Shown here: positions 26,051 through 34,217 of the stretch, one piece after another | Layout of the letters: the number at the start of each line of letters is the position of its first letter | Position numbering within the stretch: position 1 is the stretch's first letter | Source of the DNA: Streptomyces lucensis JCM 4490 | Lineage (GTDB): Bacteria > Actinomycetota > Actinomycetes > Streptomycetales > Streptomycetaceae | Direction: 5' to 3' | DNA length: 64,000 nucleotides | Assembly (NCBI RefSeq): GCF_014650035.1 | Contig: NZ_BMUE01000013.1 | Span: forward strand, 152,417 to 216,416 | The notes under the pieces: generated by a model | The model's database searches: none | The model's input: only the letters and a program-made list of their open reading frames with translations | Told to the model about the DNA's origin: nothing | Position numbers and translations under genes: made by a program

Positions 26051-26082
26051 TGGAGGCAGTGGCGTGATCGCCACTGCCTCCA
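26051..26082 (+). terminator. Terminator of gluABCD
   Basis: A perfect 14-bp stem, TGGAGGCAGTGGCG (26051-26064) with its complement (26069-26082) and TGAT loop, starts 27 nt after the gluD stop. A near-identical hairpin recurs at 34151-34180. Confidence 0.85.
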
Positions 26083-26087
26083 TTCGC

Positions 26088-26116
26088 TTGACGCAAACTC
26101 TGCCAATGGGTTGCAT
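26088..26116 (+). promoter_or_regulatory. Candidate promoter of the FAD monooxygenase gene
   Basis: TTGACG (26088-26093) and TTGCAT (26111-26116) are separated by 17 bp; shifting one base gives TGCATA at 18 bp. It is positioned just past the gluABCD terminator and would give a leader of about 80 nt. Confidence 0.5.
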
Positions 26117-26200
26117 ACGTCGTGTGATCGTGCACCCCGCCCCACCTTCCTGTTCACTTGTCCTCGTCGAGGCATCGTCACGGGCAGGGGGCGCCGCGTC

Positions 26201-27823
26201 ATGGACCCGGTGATCATCGTCGGAGCGGGGCCCGTCGGGCTCACGCTCGCCCTGGCGCTGGCCCGTCAGGAGGTGCCGGTCGTCGTCCTGGACGAGGGGC
26301 CCGGCAAGGACGAGCCCCGCCCGGCGCGCACGGTGGTGCTGAGCGAGGACACGCTCGCCCTGCTGGATCGGCTGACCGGCGTGACGCTCGATCAGCACGG
26401 GCTGCGCTGGACCGGATGGCGGTCCATGCGGCGCAAGCAGGTGACCAGCGAGGTCGCTTTCACGGAGGCCGGGCCCGACGCCCCGCTGCACATCGCCCAG
26501 CACGTCCTCACGCACGCCCTGCGCGCCGCCGTCGCCGCCCGGCCGCTGGTGCGGGTGGCCGTGGACAGCCGCCTGGACGCGATCGAGCAGGAGCGTTCCG
26601 GCGTCAGCGCGCGCACACGCGGGCCGCACGGCACCTGGTGGCGCGGCAGCCATCTGGTCGGCTGCGACGGAACCCGTTCCACGGTTCGCAAGCTCCAGGA
26701 CATCCGCTTCCCGGGCCGTACGGCGGTGGAGCGGCACGCGGTCGCCACGCTGCGCACGGAACTTCCCTGGGAAGGTCAGGCGCTGCTCCACCGGACGCCG
26801 CCGTGGCGGCAGTCCGGGCCCTCGGCCGCGGAGGTGACCGCCCGCCCCCTCCCGGACGGCGTGTGGCGTCTGGACTGGCTGCTGCCGCCGGGCAGGGACC
26901 TGGTCACGCCCGAGGACCTGGTGGCCCGGGTCCGCGAGACCCTCGCGGGCTGGACCGACGGCACCACACCGGCGTACGACCTGCTCGACACCGGTGTCCA
27001 CACCGTGCACCACCGGCTGGCCCGCCGGTGGCGCGCCGGTCGCGTCTTCCTCGCCGGGGACGCGGCCCATCTGCTCGGCGCCTTCGGCACCCAGGGGCTC
27101 GACGAGGGCCTGCGGGACGCCGACAACCTCGCCTGGAAGCTGGCCGCCGCCTGGCACCACGGCCCGCGCGAGGCCCTGCTCGACAGCTACCAGGCCGAGC
27201 GGCGCGCGGTGGTCGCCGCCCGGCTGCGCGCCGCCGACCAGGTGCTGCCGGTGCTGCGCGGCGGAGGCGGACTGCGTCAGATCATGCCGGGCACGGCCCG
27301 GGGCCACGACGCGCTGCTCGCGGACGGTCACCTGGGGCGCGGGGCGCTCGGCGCTCCGGGGTCGTACGCCGGATCCCCGCTCGCGCCGCGGCACCTGGAG
27401 GCGGAGATCCCGGTCGGCACCCCGCCCGGGGCGGCCGTCACGGACGTCCGGGTCACGGCGGAGGACGGTTCCTTCGTGCGGTTGCGCGACCGGCTCGGCC
27501 GGGGCGCACTGCTCGTCGTCCTGATCGCGCCGGGCACGGGCGTGTGGGACCGCAAGCACTGGATGTCCGCCGGGGTGATGCCCCGGCTCGCGGCCGCCGT
27601 GACGGCGCTGCCGTACGCCGCCGAGCTGCTGGTCGCCGAGAGTTACCCCGGTGCGCCGGCGCACAGCGTGCTGCTGGTGCGCCCCGACGGCCATCTGGTC
27701 ACGGCGCTGAGCGGCGTCCGCCCGGCCGACCTGTACGCGGCGGCCGAGGCCGCGGTGGGCGGCGCGGTGCGGGAGGGGCGGGAGGAGCGGGAAGAGGCGG
27801 AGGCCGGTTCCTGGGCGCGCTGA
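26201..27823 (+). CDS. FAD-dependent aromatic-type monooxygenase
   Basis: The 540-residue flavoprotein matches the PHBH/MhpA-type hydroxylases. It has an N-terminal dinucleotide-binding motif VIIVGAGPVGLTLALALA, a middle motif HLVGCDGTRSTVRK (the DG motif) and RVFLAGDAAHLLGAFGTQG (the GD motif). A C-terminal thioredoxin-like domain begins near residue 400. The substrate is not predictable; no biosynthetic or degradation cluster surrounds it. I chose the ATG at 26201 because the Rossmann strand starts at residue 3 and GGGGG lies upstream; the extension to 26111 is not family-like. It stands alone between gluABCD and the cysteine catabolic operon. Confidence 0.92.
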   Translation: MDPVIIVGAGPVGLTLALALARQEVPVVVLDEGPGKDEPRPARTVVLSEDTLALLDRLTGVTLDQHGLRWTGWRSMRRKQVTSEVAFTEAGPDAPLHIAQHVLTHALRAAVAARPLVRVAVDSRLDAIEQERSGVSARTRGPHGTWWRGSHLVGCDGTRSTVRKLQDIRFPGRTAVERHAVATLRTELPWEGQALLHRTPPWRQSGPSAAEVTARPLPDGVWRLDWLLPPGRDLVTPEDLVARVRETLAGWTDGTTPAYDLLDTGVHTVHHRLARRWRAGRVFLAGDAAHLLGAFGTQGLDEGLRDADNLAWKLAAAWHHGPREALLDSYQAERRAVVAARLRAADQVLPVLRGGGGLRQIMPGTARGHDALLADGHLGRGALGAPGSYAGSPLAPRHLEAEIPVGTPPGAAVTDVRVTAEDGSFVRLRDRLGRGALLVVLIAPGTGVWDRKHWMSAGVMPRLAAAVTALPYAAELLVAESYPGAPAHSVLLVRPDGHLVTALSGVRPADLYAAAEAAVGGAVREGREEREEAEAGSWAR

Positions 27824-27863
27824 CCGCGCCCCTCAACGCCTCCGTCCACATGGTGACGGTGAG

Positions 27864-27892
27864 TTGACCCGGGTACGGTCGCGTGCTGTACT
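27864..27892 (+). promoter_or_regulatory. Promoter of the cysteine dioxygenase operon
   Basis: TTGACC (27864-27869) and TGTACT (27887-27892) are separated by exactly 17 bp. The -10 ends 7 nt before a GTG (27900) that opens a short Cys-rich ORF, so the transcript would start at or next to that codon. Confidence 0.65.
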
Positions 27893-27899
27893 CCGGACC

Positions 27900-27986
27900 G
27901 TGACCGACACCTTTGTGCGCCTGTGGCGGAGGGTCCACATGGACCTCGTCCGCTACGCGGGCTGCGTGTGTCGCCCGTCCTGCTGA
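27900..27986 (+). CDS. Cys-rich leader peptide (putative attenuator), leaderless
   Basis: A 28-codon ORF from GTG 27900 to TGA 27984-27986. It has a basic middle (WRRVHMDLVRYAG) and ends CVCRPSC, three Cys codons in its last seven residues. The RRxHxDLxR-then-Cys layout resembles the short 'putative leader peptides' annotated before sulfur-metabolism genes in Streptomyces (from memory). No SD precedes it; the -10 element lies 7 nt upstream, so it should be translated leaderless. It ends 73 nt before cysteine dioxygenase. Ribosome progress over the Cys codons could report charged tRNA-Cys and control the operon. A hairpin at 28011-28030 and a pyrimidine-rich run lie between. Confidence 0.7.
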   Translation: MTDTFVRLWRRVHMDLVRYAGCVCRPSC

Positions 27987-28010
27987 TTCGCATCCTCTTC
28001 CTTCCCTTTC

Positions 28011-28030
28011 CGGGCGCCGTCGTGCGCCCG
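28011..28030 (+). promoter_or_regulatory. Hairpin between leader peptide and cysteine dioxygenase
   Basis: CGGGCGC (28011-28017) pairs perfectly with GCGCCCG (28024-28030) across a 6-nt loop. It lies 24 nt past the leader stop and 30 nt before the cysteine dioxygenase start, a possible part of an attenuation or SD-exposure switch. There is no U tract, so it is not a classical terminator. Confidence 0.45.
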
Positions 28031-28059
28031 TTCCGCGAACCTTCCTCAGGACGGTGTAC

Positions 28060-28593
28060 GTGTCTGTCTCCCCTGCCCCCGTGTCCCCTGCCGTCGGATC
28101 GGCGCCCACCCAGGCGGACCTCCTCGACTTCGTACGGCGCACCGCGGCCGACGCCGGGCTGATCGCCTCCCTCCCGCTCGACCCGGAGGGCCGTACCTGG
28201 GTGCGGCTGGAGGGACCGGGCGGCAGCGAGGCCTGGCTGATCGGCTGGCCGCCCGGCTCCGGCACGGGCTGGCACGACCACGCCGATTCGGTCGGCGCCT
28301 TCGTCACCGCCTCGGGCGAGCTGACGGAGTACTCCCTCGCCGTCCGTCTCCCGGCCGACGGCTGGAAGACCCTGGAGCTCACCGAGGACGTCGACCGCGA
28401 ACGCCGGCTGCCCGCGGGGAAGGGCCGCTCCTTCGGCCGCCACCATGTGCACGAGGTGCTCAACGGCTCCGCCGACCGGCACGCGGTCTCCGTCCACGCC
28501 TACTACCCGCCGCTGCCCCGGATCCGCCGCTTCAGCCGGACGGGTCCGGTCCTGCGCCTGGAGCAGGTCGAACGCCCGGAGGACTGGCAGTGA
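28060..28593 (+). CDS. Cysteine dioxygenase family protein
   Basis: The 177-residue cupin protein carries the metal-binding motif GTGWHDHADS (His about 71 and 73) and a downstream FGRHHVHEVLN supplying the third His, as in bacterial cysteine dioxygenases. The product should oxidise cysteine thiol to cysteine sulfinate. The GTG at 28060 has AGGA 8 nt upstream; the in-frame GTG at 28054 is too close to that SD. Its stop overlaps the GTG of the rhodanese gene (GTGA), so the two are translationally coupled. A Cys-rich leader ORF precedes it, which fits control by cysteine supply. Confidence 0.9.
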   Translation: MSVSPAPVSPAVGSAPTQADLLDFVRRTAADAGLIASLPLDPEGRTWVRLEGPGGSEAWLIGWPPGSGTGWHDHADSVGAFVTASGELTEYSLAVRLPADGWKTLELTEDVDRERRLPAGKGRSFGRHHVHEVLNGSADRHAVSVHAYYPPLPRIRRFSRTGPVLRLEQVERPEDWQ

Positions 28594-29093
28594 GCGGCAG
28601 CATGGGCAGCCCACGGGCGGACAGCGAGGAGACGACGGTGAGCGTGACACACGAGGGGCCCTTCGGCGGCGAGCAGCCGACGGGGGACGCGGCGGGAGGA
28701 CTGCCCGTCGGCATCGACGAGTTGCTGGAGCGGGTGCGTGCGGGCTACCGGCGCATCGAGGCACGTGAGGCGCACGAGGCGGCGCGGACCGGTGAGGCAC
28801 TGCTCGTCGACATCCGGTACGAAGCCCTGCGCAACCGGGACGGGCTGGTCCCGGGAGCCCTCGTCGTCGAACGCAACGAACTGGAGTGGCGCCTCGACCC
28901 GCAGGGCAGCCACCGGGTCCCCCAGGCCACCGGGCACGACCTTCGTGTCGTGGTCGTCTGCAACGAGGGCTACGCCTCCAGCCTCGCCGCCGCCTCCCTG
29001 CACCAGCTGGGCCTGCGCCGGGCGACGGATCTGGTGGGCGGCTTCCAGGCCTGGCGGGCGGCGGGGCTGCCGGTGGAACCGGTGGCGTCCTGA
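28590..29093 (+). CDS. Rhodanese-like sulfurtransferase
   Basis: The 167-residue protein has a single rhodanese domain (about 50-165) with LLVDIRYEA, GALVVERNELEW and the active-site loop VVVCNEGYAS (Cys about 124), followed by GGFQAWRAAG. The loop differs from the common CxxGxR pattern but keeps Cys and Gly. It should transfer sulfane sulfur and may handle sulfide or persulfide generated alongside cysteine oxidation. It is coupled to cysteine dioxygenase by a GTGA overlap. Its last codons form the first unit of a 25-bp tandem repeat. Confidence 0.9.
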   Translation: MSGSMGSPRADSEETTVSVTHEGPFGGEQPTGDAAGGLPVGIDELLERVRAGYRRIEAREAHEAARTGEALLVDIRYEALRNRDGLVPGALVVERNELEWRLDPQGSHRVPQATGHDLRVVVVCNEGYASSLAAASLHQLGLRRATDLVGGFQAWRAAGLPVEPVAS

Positions 29094-29202
29094 GCGCGGG
29101 ACCGGGCTGAGCGCGGGACCGGGCTGACGTCCTGGGCGCGGGGCGAGGCGGACGTCCTGGGTGCGGTTCCGGGCTGAGGTCCTGGGCGCGGTTCCGGGTG
29201 GC
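29086..29202. repeat. 25-bp tandem repeat filling a convergent gap
   Basis: Four 25-bp units (29086-29110, 29128-29152, 29153-29177, 29178-29202) and one 17-bp partial unit (29111-29127) share the frame GTCCTG-GCGCGG-CCGGGCTGA. The first unit contains the rhodanese stop codon and the last ends at the first base of the opposing permease stop codon. The array has no visible hairpin or U tract. Confidence 0.85.
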
Positions 29203-31730
29203 TATTCCTTCGCCGTGGCCACCGTCACCGCCCGCACCCGCAGGGCCGCTCGGCCGGGCACGGCGGCGGCGACGAGGGCGAGGAGGCCGGCGACCCCGAC
29301 GAGGGCGGCGTAGAGCAGGGGCGTGACCGTGGGGGCGGCGTGGCCCGTCATGCCGAGGCTGAAGGCGCTGAGGACGGCGAGGGCGATACCGCTGCCGAGG
29401 GAGGTGGCGAGGAGCAGAACGGACAGCACCTCGGTGCGCAGCAGGCGCAGCACCTGGCGGCGGGTCGCTCCGGCGAGGCGGAGCAGGGCGAACTCCCGGA
29501 CACGTTCCGCGACCGACATGGCGAGCGTGTTGACGACGGCGATGGCGGTGAAGGCCAGGACGAGTCCCATGGCCAGGTAGTTGACCTCGGCGTTCGTCTG
29601 CTGACGTGCGGCCTGGAGGTGGTCGGCGTCGTTCGGCGAAAGGACTTTCAGTCCCGGGAACTCACGCAGTGTGGTCGCGAGTTGTGTCTGTGTACGAGTC
29701 GTGCTCACGAGGACGGAGGAGGCGAGCGGGTTGTCGACGTGGCCGGCCACGAGGTCGTGGGCGAAGGTGAGATCGCCGAAGCCGAGACCCCGGGCGTAGA
29801 CGGCGGCGACGGTGAACGTGGCGGGTGTGCCGTCGCCGAGTGTGAGTTTCAGGGTGCTTCCGGGCTTCAGGTGGTGCTGGTCGGCGGCGAGCGCGCTGAC
29901 GGCGACGGTGCCGGGGGCCAGCCGGGCGAGGGAGCCGGCCGTGACGTCGGGGTTCCAGTTGCGGGTCAGGCCGGCCGGGGTGACGCCCTGCGCGGGGTAC
30001 TTGTCGAGGCCGACGCGGATCGTGGTGCGGACCACTTCGGTGACGGTGTCGTGCTGGGCGCGCAGCCGCTGTGCGGCCTCGCCGGGGACGCCCGGTCCCT
30101 GGGCGGCGACGACCCAGTCGGCCGTGACCCCCTCGCGGGCCTGGGTGCGGGCGGCCGCGCCGAGCGTGGTCTGGACGAACAGGACGGTGCAGGTCATGCC
30201 GATGAGCAGGGTGAGGGGGGTGACTACGGAGGCCATGCGGGCGGCGTTGCCACGCAGGTTGGCGGTGGCGAGGCGGCCACCGTGACCGGTGAGCCGGAGC
30301 GGGCCGGCGAGCAGCAGCGCGGCCGCCCTGACCAGGAGCGGACCGAGCAGGGCGACGGAGGTGGACAGGACCACGACGGCGAGGAAGGTCACCGGTGTCG
30401 ACGCGGGCTCGGTGCGCAGGGAGGTGAGGACGACGACGAGGACGGTTCCGCCGGCGAGGAGCAGCAGCCCGGCGGCGATACGGCCCCAGGCGGGGCGCCG
30501 GCCCTCGGCCGCGGTCTCGGCGAGGGCCTCGGCCGGGCGGATCATCGCGACCCTGCGGGAGGCGATGCGGGCCGCGGCCCAGGCGCCGAGCAGGGTGGCG
30601 GCGAGCGCGGCGAACGGCGGGAAGACGCCGACGGTGTGCTGGAGCGTGTCGGGTACGGCGCCCAGAGCGACGAACCGGGAGTACAGCCAGCCGCCGAGCG
30701 GGAGCCCGAGGAGCGCGCCGGTGGTGCCCGCTGCCGCGCCGACGATCAGAGCCTCACGGCCGAGGAGCCTGCGGATCTGTCCGGACGTGGCGGCGATGGC
30801 GCGGAGCACGGCGAGTTCACGCCGGCGCTGCTGGACGGTGAGCGCGAAGGTGCCGACGACCACGAGCACGGCCACCAGCAGCGAGGTGCCGCCCATCGCG
30901 CCGCCCATGCTGACCAGCCGGGTGCGGGCGACGGCCGCGTCCAGGAACTCGACGGGTCCGCGGGCGTCGCCGGTGCTGACCTGGGCGGTGGTGCCGTGCA
31001 GCGCCCGCACCGCGGCCTGCCGGACGCGCTCCGGGTCGGCGCCCTTGGCCGGCAGCACGCCGAACGCGCTGACCTGTCCGGGGTGCGCGGCCAGCCGGCG
31101 GGCCTCGGCGGCGGTGAAGAAGAGGGACGTCTGGTGGCGCACGGTGGTGGCGGGGGTGGCGACACCGGTGATCCGGTAGTCGCGCGGGGCCTGGGTGGAC
31201 TGGACGGTGAGGCGGTCGCCGGGCCGCAGACGGGCCCGTGCGGCGAGGTCGCTGTCGACGACCACGTCGCCGGCGGCCTTGGGCGCGGTGCCGCCGGTGA
31301 GCCGGTAGGGCGTCAGCGCGGCCGAGTCCCAGGCGTGCCCGTAGGCCGTACGGCCGCCGGTGCCGGCCGGGGTCAGGGGCTGGGCGATGAAGGTGAGTTC
31401 GGGGACGACGCGGGCCACGCCGGGGAGGCGGGCGAGTCTGCCGCGCAGTTCTCCGGGGATCCAGGCACGCTCGGCGATGGGCTTCGCCTTGTGTTTGACC
31501 TTGGTCTTGCCCTTCTTGTGCTTGACCGTGGTCCGGTGGACGTACTGGTCGCCGGAGACGACGACGGGAGCGGCGGCGTAGCGCTCGGTGGAGATGGTGC
31601 CCCGCAGGCCGGTGTCGAGGAGGGTGCCGCAGGCGGTGATCAGTGCCGCCGCGCACATCAGCGCGACGAAGGCGCCGAGAAAACCGGCTTTGCGGGCGCG
31701 GACGGTGCGGAGGGCGTAGCGCAGCATCAT
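29202..31730 (-). CDS. FtsX-type ABC transporter permease, no ATPase alongside
   Basis: The 842-residue MacB/FtsX-like permease has an N-terminal span (about 17-38), a large extracellular domain (about 40-265), three membrane spans (about 280-395), a central two-span segment (about 430-485) and a second extracellular domain. Three C-terminal spans follow (about 715-835). Two FtsX domains are evident. Such permeases act with a LolD-type ATPase, normally encoded next door, but none lies on either side. It may use an ATPase from elsewhere. The start is ATG 31730, with a tandem ATG at 31727 and GAGAG upstream. A basic KHKKGKTKVKHKAKP segment near residue 75 is unusual. Confidence 0.9.
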   Translation of the reverse strand: MMLRYALRTVRARKAGFLGAFVALMCAAALITACGTLLDTGLRGTISTERYAAAPVVVSGDQYVHRTTVKHKKGKTKVKHKAKPIAERAWIPGELRGRLARLPGVARVVPELTFIAQPLTPAGTGGRTAYGHAWDSAALTPYRLTGGTAPKAAGDVVVDSDLAARARLRPGDRLTVQSTQAPRDYRITGVATPATTVRHQTSLFFTAAEARRLAAHPGQVSAFGVLPAKGADPERVRQAAVRALHGTTAQVSTGDARGPVEFLDAAVARTRLVSMGGAMGGTSLLVAVLVVVGTFALTVQQRRRELAVLRAIAATSGQIRRLLGREALIVGAAAGTTGALLGLPLGGWLYSRFVALGAVPDTLQHTVGVFPPFAALAATLLGAWAAARIASRRVAMIRPAEALAETAAEGRRPAWGRIAAGLLLLAGGTVLVVVLTSLRTEPASTPVTFLAVVVLSTSVALLGPLLVRAAALLLAGPLRLTGHGGRLATANLRGNAARMASVVTPLTLLIGMTCTVLFVQTTLGAAARTQAREGVTADWVVAAQGPGVPGEAAQRLRAQHDTVTEVVRTTIRVGLDKYPAQGVTPAGLTRNWNPDVTAGSLARLAPGTVAVSALAADQHHLKPGSTLKLTLGDGTPATFTVAAVYARGLGFGDLTFAHDLVAGHVDNPLASSVLVSTTRTQTQLATTLREFPGLKVLSPNDADHLQAARQQTNAEVNYLAMGLVLAFTAIAVVNTLAMSVAERVREFALLRLAGATRRQVLRLLRTEVLSVLLLATSLGSGIALAVLSAFSLGMTGHAAPTVTPLLYAALVGVAGLLALVAAAVPGRAALRVRAVTVATAKE

Positions 31731-31908
31731 CGGGGCGGGCTCTCTTCTGTTCTGTTGTACGCGTCGGTCGCGTCGTACGGGGCCGACCTCGGCGTGCGTG
31801 CCGTGGTCCGTGGCGTACGTACAGACTCACCCGTGCGGGGGTGCGGGAGCACTGCGGTGGCCCGGCGTCTCAGGCGGGGGGTAACCCCACCCTCCGCCGT
31901 CAGGGTCG

Positions 31909-31929
31909 ACGTCCGGCGCCACCGGACGT
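31909..31929 (-). terminator. Terminator of recA-recX
   Basis: ACGTCCGG (31909-31916) pairs with CCGGACGT (31922-31929) across CGCCA. It starts 29 nt after the recX stop codon, reading leftward. Confidence 0.6.
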
Positions 31930-31957
31930 GCCCGCCCCTGTTCCGCGGATGTGCGTG

Positions 31958-32803
31958 TCAGAAGTCCGCTTCCCCGAGGAACTCCGTGTCCTCGCCCTCT
32001 TGCTCCAGGGCCTGGCGGACGACGTGGAGGGCCATGCCCTCGGGGTAGCCCTTGCGGGCGAGCATGCCGGCGAGGCGGCGCAGCCGCTTGTCGCGGTCGA
32101 GACCGCGGGTGGCACGCAGCTTGCGGGCGACCAGTTCGCGGGCGGTCGCCTCCTCCTGCTCGGAGTCGAGCCGGCCGACGGCCTCGTCGATCAACGCCGA
32201 GTCGACGCCCTTGGTGCGCAGTTCCCGGGCCAGTGCGCGCCGGGCGAGTCCCCGGCCATGGTGCCGGGACTCCACCCAGGCGTCCGCGAACGCGCCGTCG
32301 TCGATCAGCCCGACCTCCTCGAACCGCGACAGCACCTCCTCGGCCGCCTCCTCGGGGATCTCCCTCTTGCGCAGGGCGTCCGCGAGCTGCTTGCGGGTGC
32401 GCGGGGTCCCGGTGAGCAGGCGCAGGCAGATCGCCCGTGCCCGCTCGACCGGGTCCCCTGAAGACTCCCCCCGCTCGGCCCTCGACGAGGAAGGGGCGTC
32501 TTCGTCCTCACCGGGCGCGTCCCCGAAGCCGCGCCGCCGCCGGGCGCGCCCCCGGCCGTCCCGCGCTCCAGCGGCGCCCCCGGAGCCACGGCGGGGCGAG
32601 CCGTCCCCGTACGGTTCGTCGCCCGCGTCGCCCGGGTACCCGCCGCTGTCCTCGGCCCCCTGGCCGCCGTGTTCGCGGTGGCCGTCGTCCCGGTGGCCGT
32701 CGTATCCGTCCGGGGCGGAGCCGCGACGTCCCCCGGTGCCCCTCCCCCGTGGGGCACCGGGGGTGGCGTACTCGTATTCGGCCCAGTCGGTTCGTCGTGT
32801 CAC
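31958..32803 (-). CDS. recX: Recombination regulator RecX
   Basis: RecX binds and inhibits RecA filaments. The 281-residue product is long for the family because about 115 N-terminal residues are low-complexity, rich in Gly, Asp, Arg and Ser. The conserved helical RecX domain follows, with ARAICLRLLTGTPRTRKQLA, RFEEVGLIDDGAFADAW, SRHHGRGLARRALARELR and RKGYPEGMA. Its GTG start (32803) lies 3 nt after the recA stop codon, so it is translationally coupled to recA, as is usual in actinobacteria. Confidence 0.94.
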   Translation of the reverse strand: MTRRTDWAEYEYATPGAPRGRGTGGRRGSAPDGYDGHRDDGHREHGGQGAEDSGGYPGDAGDEPYGDGSPRRGSGGAAGARDGRGRARRRRGFGDAPGEDEDAPSSSRAERGESSGDPVERARAICLRLLTGTPRTRKQLADALRKREIPEEAAEEVLSRFEEVGLIDDGAFADAWVESRHHGRGLARRALARELRTKGVDSALIDEAVGRLDSEQEEATARELVARKLRATRGLDRDKRLRRLAGMLARKGYPEGMALHVVRQALEQEGEDTEFLGEADF

Positions 32804-32806
32804 GGG

Positions 32807-33937
<1,131 letters not shown>

Positions 33938-34097
33938 GGGTTCCACCCGGTTTGCTTGAGTCGATCGCTTCACGTCAAAGACGCTAACGCCTGCCACTGA
34001 CAATGCGCCCCGACGCAGGTCCAGCCTGTGGATAACCGAGGGACCTTCCCGGCGAACCGGGCCGAAACCCCCTCTCGAAAGCCTCGCCTGAACCCCC

Positions 34098-34127
34098 ATA
34101 AGAATGGATGTTCGATTTTCGTGTCAA
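34098..34127 (-). promoter_or_regulatory. recA promoter with near-LexA box
   Basis: Reading leftward, TTGACA (34127-34122) is followed after 18 bp by TCTTAT (34103-34098). Between and overlapping them lies GAACATCCATTC (34113-34102), one base away from the GAAC-N4-GTTC LexA/Cheo consensus. The arrangement fits repression by LexA and leaves an mRNA leader of about 150 nt. Confidence 0.75.
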
Positions 34128-34150
34128 GCAGGCCCAGGGGTGAAACGCCG

Positions 34151-34180
34151 GGAGGCAGTGGCATGACCGCCACTGCCTCC
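34151..34180 (-). terminator. Terminator of the AI-2E permease gene
   Basis: A 12-bp perfect stem, GGAGGCAGTGGC (34151-34162) with its complement (34169-34180), lies 37 nt past the permease stop. It is nearly identical to the gluABCD terminator at 26051-26082. Confidence 0.75.
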
Positions 34181-34217
34181 GTTTCCCCGGTACGCCGCTA
34201 CCACTCCCGGTACGCCG

